Assembly: GCA_012514855.1 (NCBI GenBank)
Contig: JAAYZL010000339.1
Span: 1-12,706, forward strand
Direction: 5' to 3'
Source: Clostridiales bacterium
GTDB lineage: Bacteria; Bacillota_A; Clostridia; Christensenellales; Aristaeellaceae
DNA: 12,706 bases
Below, one piece after another: positions 12,395 to 12,706 of this stretch (position 1 is the first letter of the stretch; every line of letters begins with the position of its first letter). A model generated the notes under the pieces. It searched no databases and had not been told where the DNA came from. It saw only the letters and a program-made list of their open reading frames with translations. A program made the translations under genes and the position numbers.

Positions 12395-12706
12395 TCACAT
12401 CAGCGGCGCAAAAATCCGGAGCACCTCGCGGACGAGGCGCTTAAGCCATCCGGCCCTGAGGTCGTCCGGGCCGATCCGCCGGCAGCCGGAGAGCGTCTCC
12501 AGGAAATCGCGCTTCACGTCGAGCACGGCCTCGCCCCCGTAGAGGCACGCGCCGCACTCGAAGTGCAGGTAGAGGCTGCGGTAGTCCATGTTGACGGTGC
12601 CGACGGTGGCCACGCAGTCGTCGGAGACGAAGGTCTTGGCGTGGTTGAAGCCGCCGGTGTACTCGTAGATGTGCACGCCGCCGCCGATCAGCTCCTTATA
12701 ATAGGA
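12395..12706 (-). CDS. cls: Cardiolipin synthase, C-terminal part (partial, runs off the right edge)
   Basis: The last 103 residues of a phospholipase D superfamily phosphatidyltransferase, a membrane enzyme joining phosphatidylglycerol units to make cardiolipin. The second HKD motif is intact: NHAKTFVSDDCVATVGTVN (H, K four residues before D, then the conserved GT.N), followed by MDYRSLYLHFECG, another strong family signature. The tail WLKRLVREVLRIFAPLM matches the close of Clostridia-type Cls. The frame is open to the window edge; the N-terminal membrane helices and first HKD motif lie outside. The TGA stop is directly adjacent to the stop of the convergent HAD gene. Confidence 0.94.
   Translation of the reverse strand, partial: SYYKELIGGGVHIYEYTGGFNHAKTFVSDDCVATVGTVNMDYRSLYLHFECGACLYGGEAVLDVKRDFLETLSGCRRIGPDDLRAGWLKRLVREVLRIFAPLM

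Overview
The window looks like chromosomal DNA from a GC-rich Bacillota (Firmicutes) of class Clostridia. The grounds are strong GGAGG ribosome binding sites, sigma-A-type promoters (one a perfect TTGACA-N17-TATAAT), a GerMN-domain protein, a Clostridia-style cardiolipin synthase tail, and a YceD-L32 pair. A Christensenellales-like lineage would fit, but that is inference only. There is no tRNA, rRNA, CRISPR array, transposase, integrase or phage gene. The content is mostly housekeeping and accessory metabolism, and I did not find a defence-like or clearly new multi-gene system.

Left part (1-3233): the 5' end of a GntR-type regulator gene (minus) with a strong promoter and several dyads; a GNAT acetyltransferase (minus) with its own terminator and an unusual leader hairpin; a MazG-like pyrophosphohydrolase (plus); then, convergently, a secreted GerMN-domain protein (minus) diverging from a DIP1984-family protein (plus).

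Middle (3234-8382): a gene-poor GC-rich gap of about 550 bp; a cold-shock gene (minus) with a long structured leader; the yceD-rpmF pair with terminator; a YjbQ-type gene overlapping a RadC-like gene; a class II aldolase driven by a perfect consensus promoter; a 276 bp gap with a direct repeat; and a stand-alone E2/CAT-fold acyltransferase-like gene. A bidirectional terminator closes this block.

Right part (8396-12706): a membrane-anchored parvulin/SurA-like foldase (minus) diverging from a three-gene plus-strand cluster (two tandem paralogous esterases, then a HAD phosphatase), ending stop-to-stop against the 3' end of a cardiolipin synthase gene (minus, runs off the window).

The points most worth a second look are: an aldolase whose ribosome binding site points at ACG/CTG rather than ATG; three enzyme-fold proteins lacking expected key residues (RadC-like, E2-like, parvulin-like); a 14-17 bp repeat family in direct and inverted copies around the second esterase; and the cold-shock leader with two overlapping, mutually exclusive stems.
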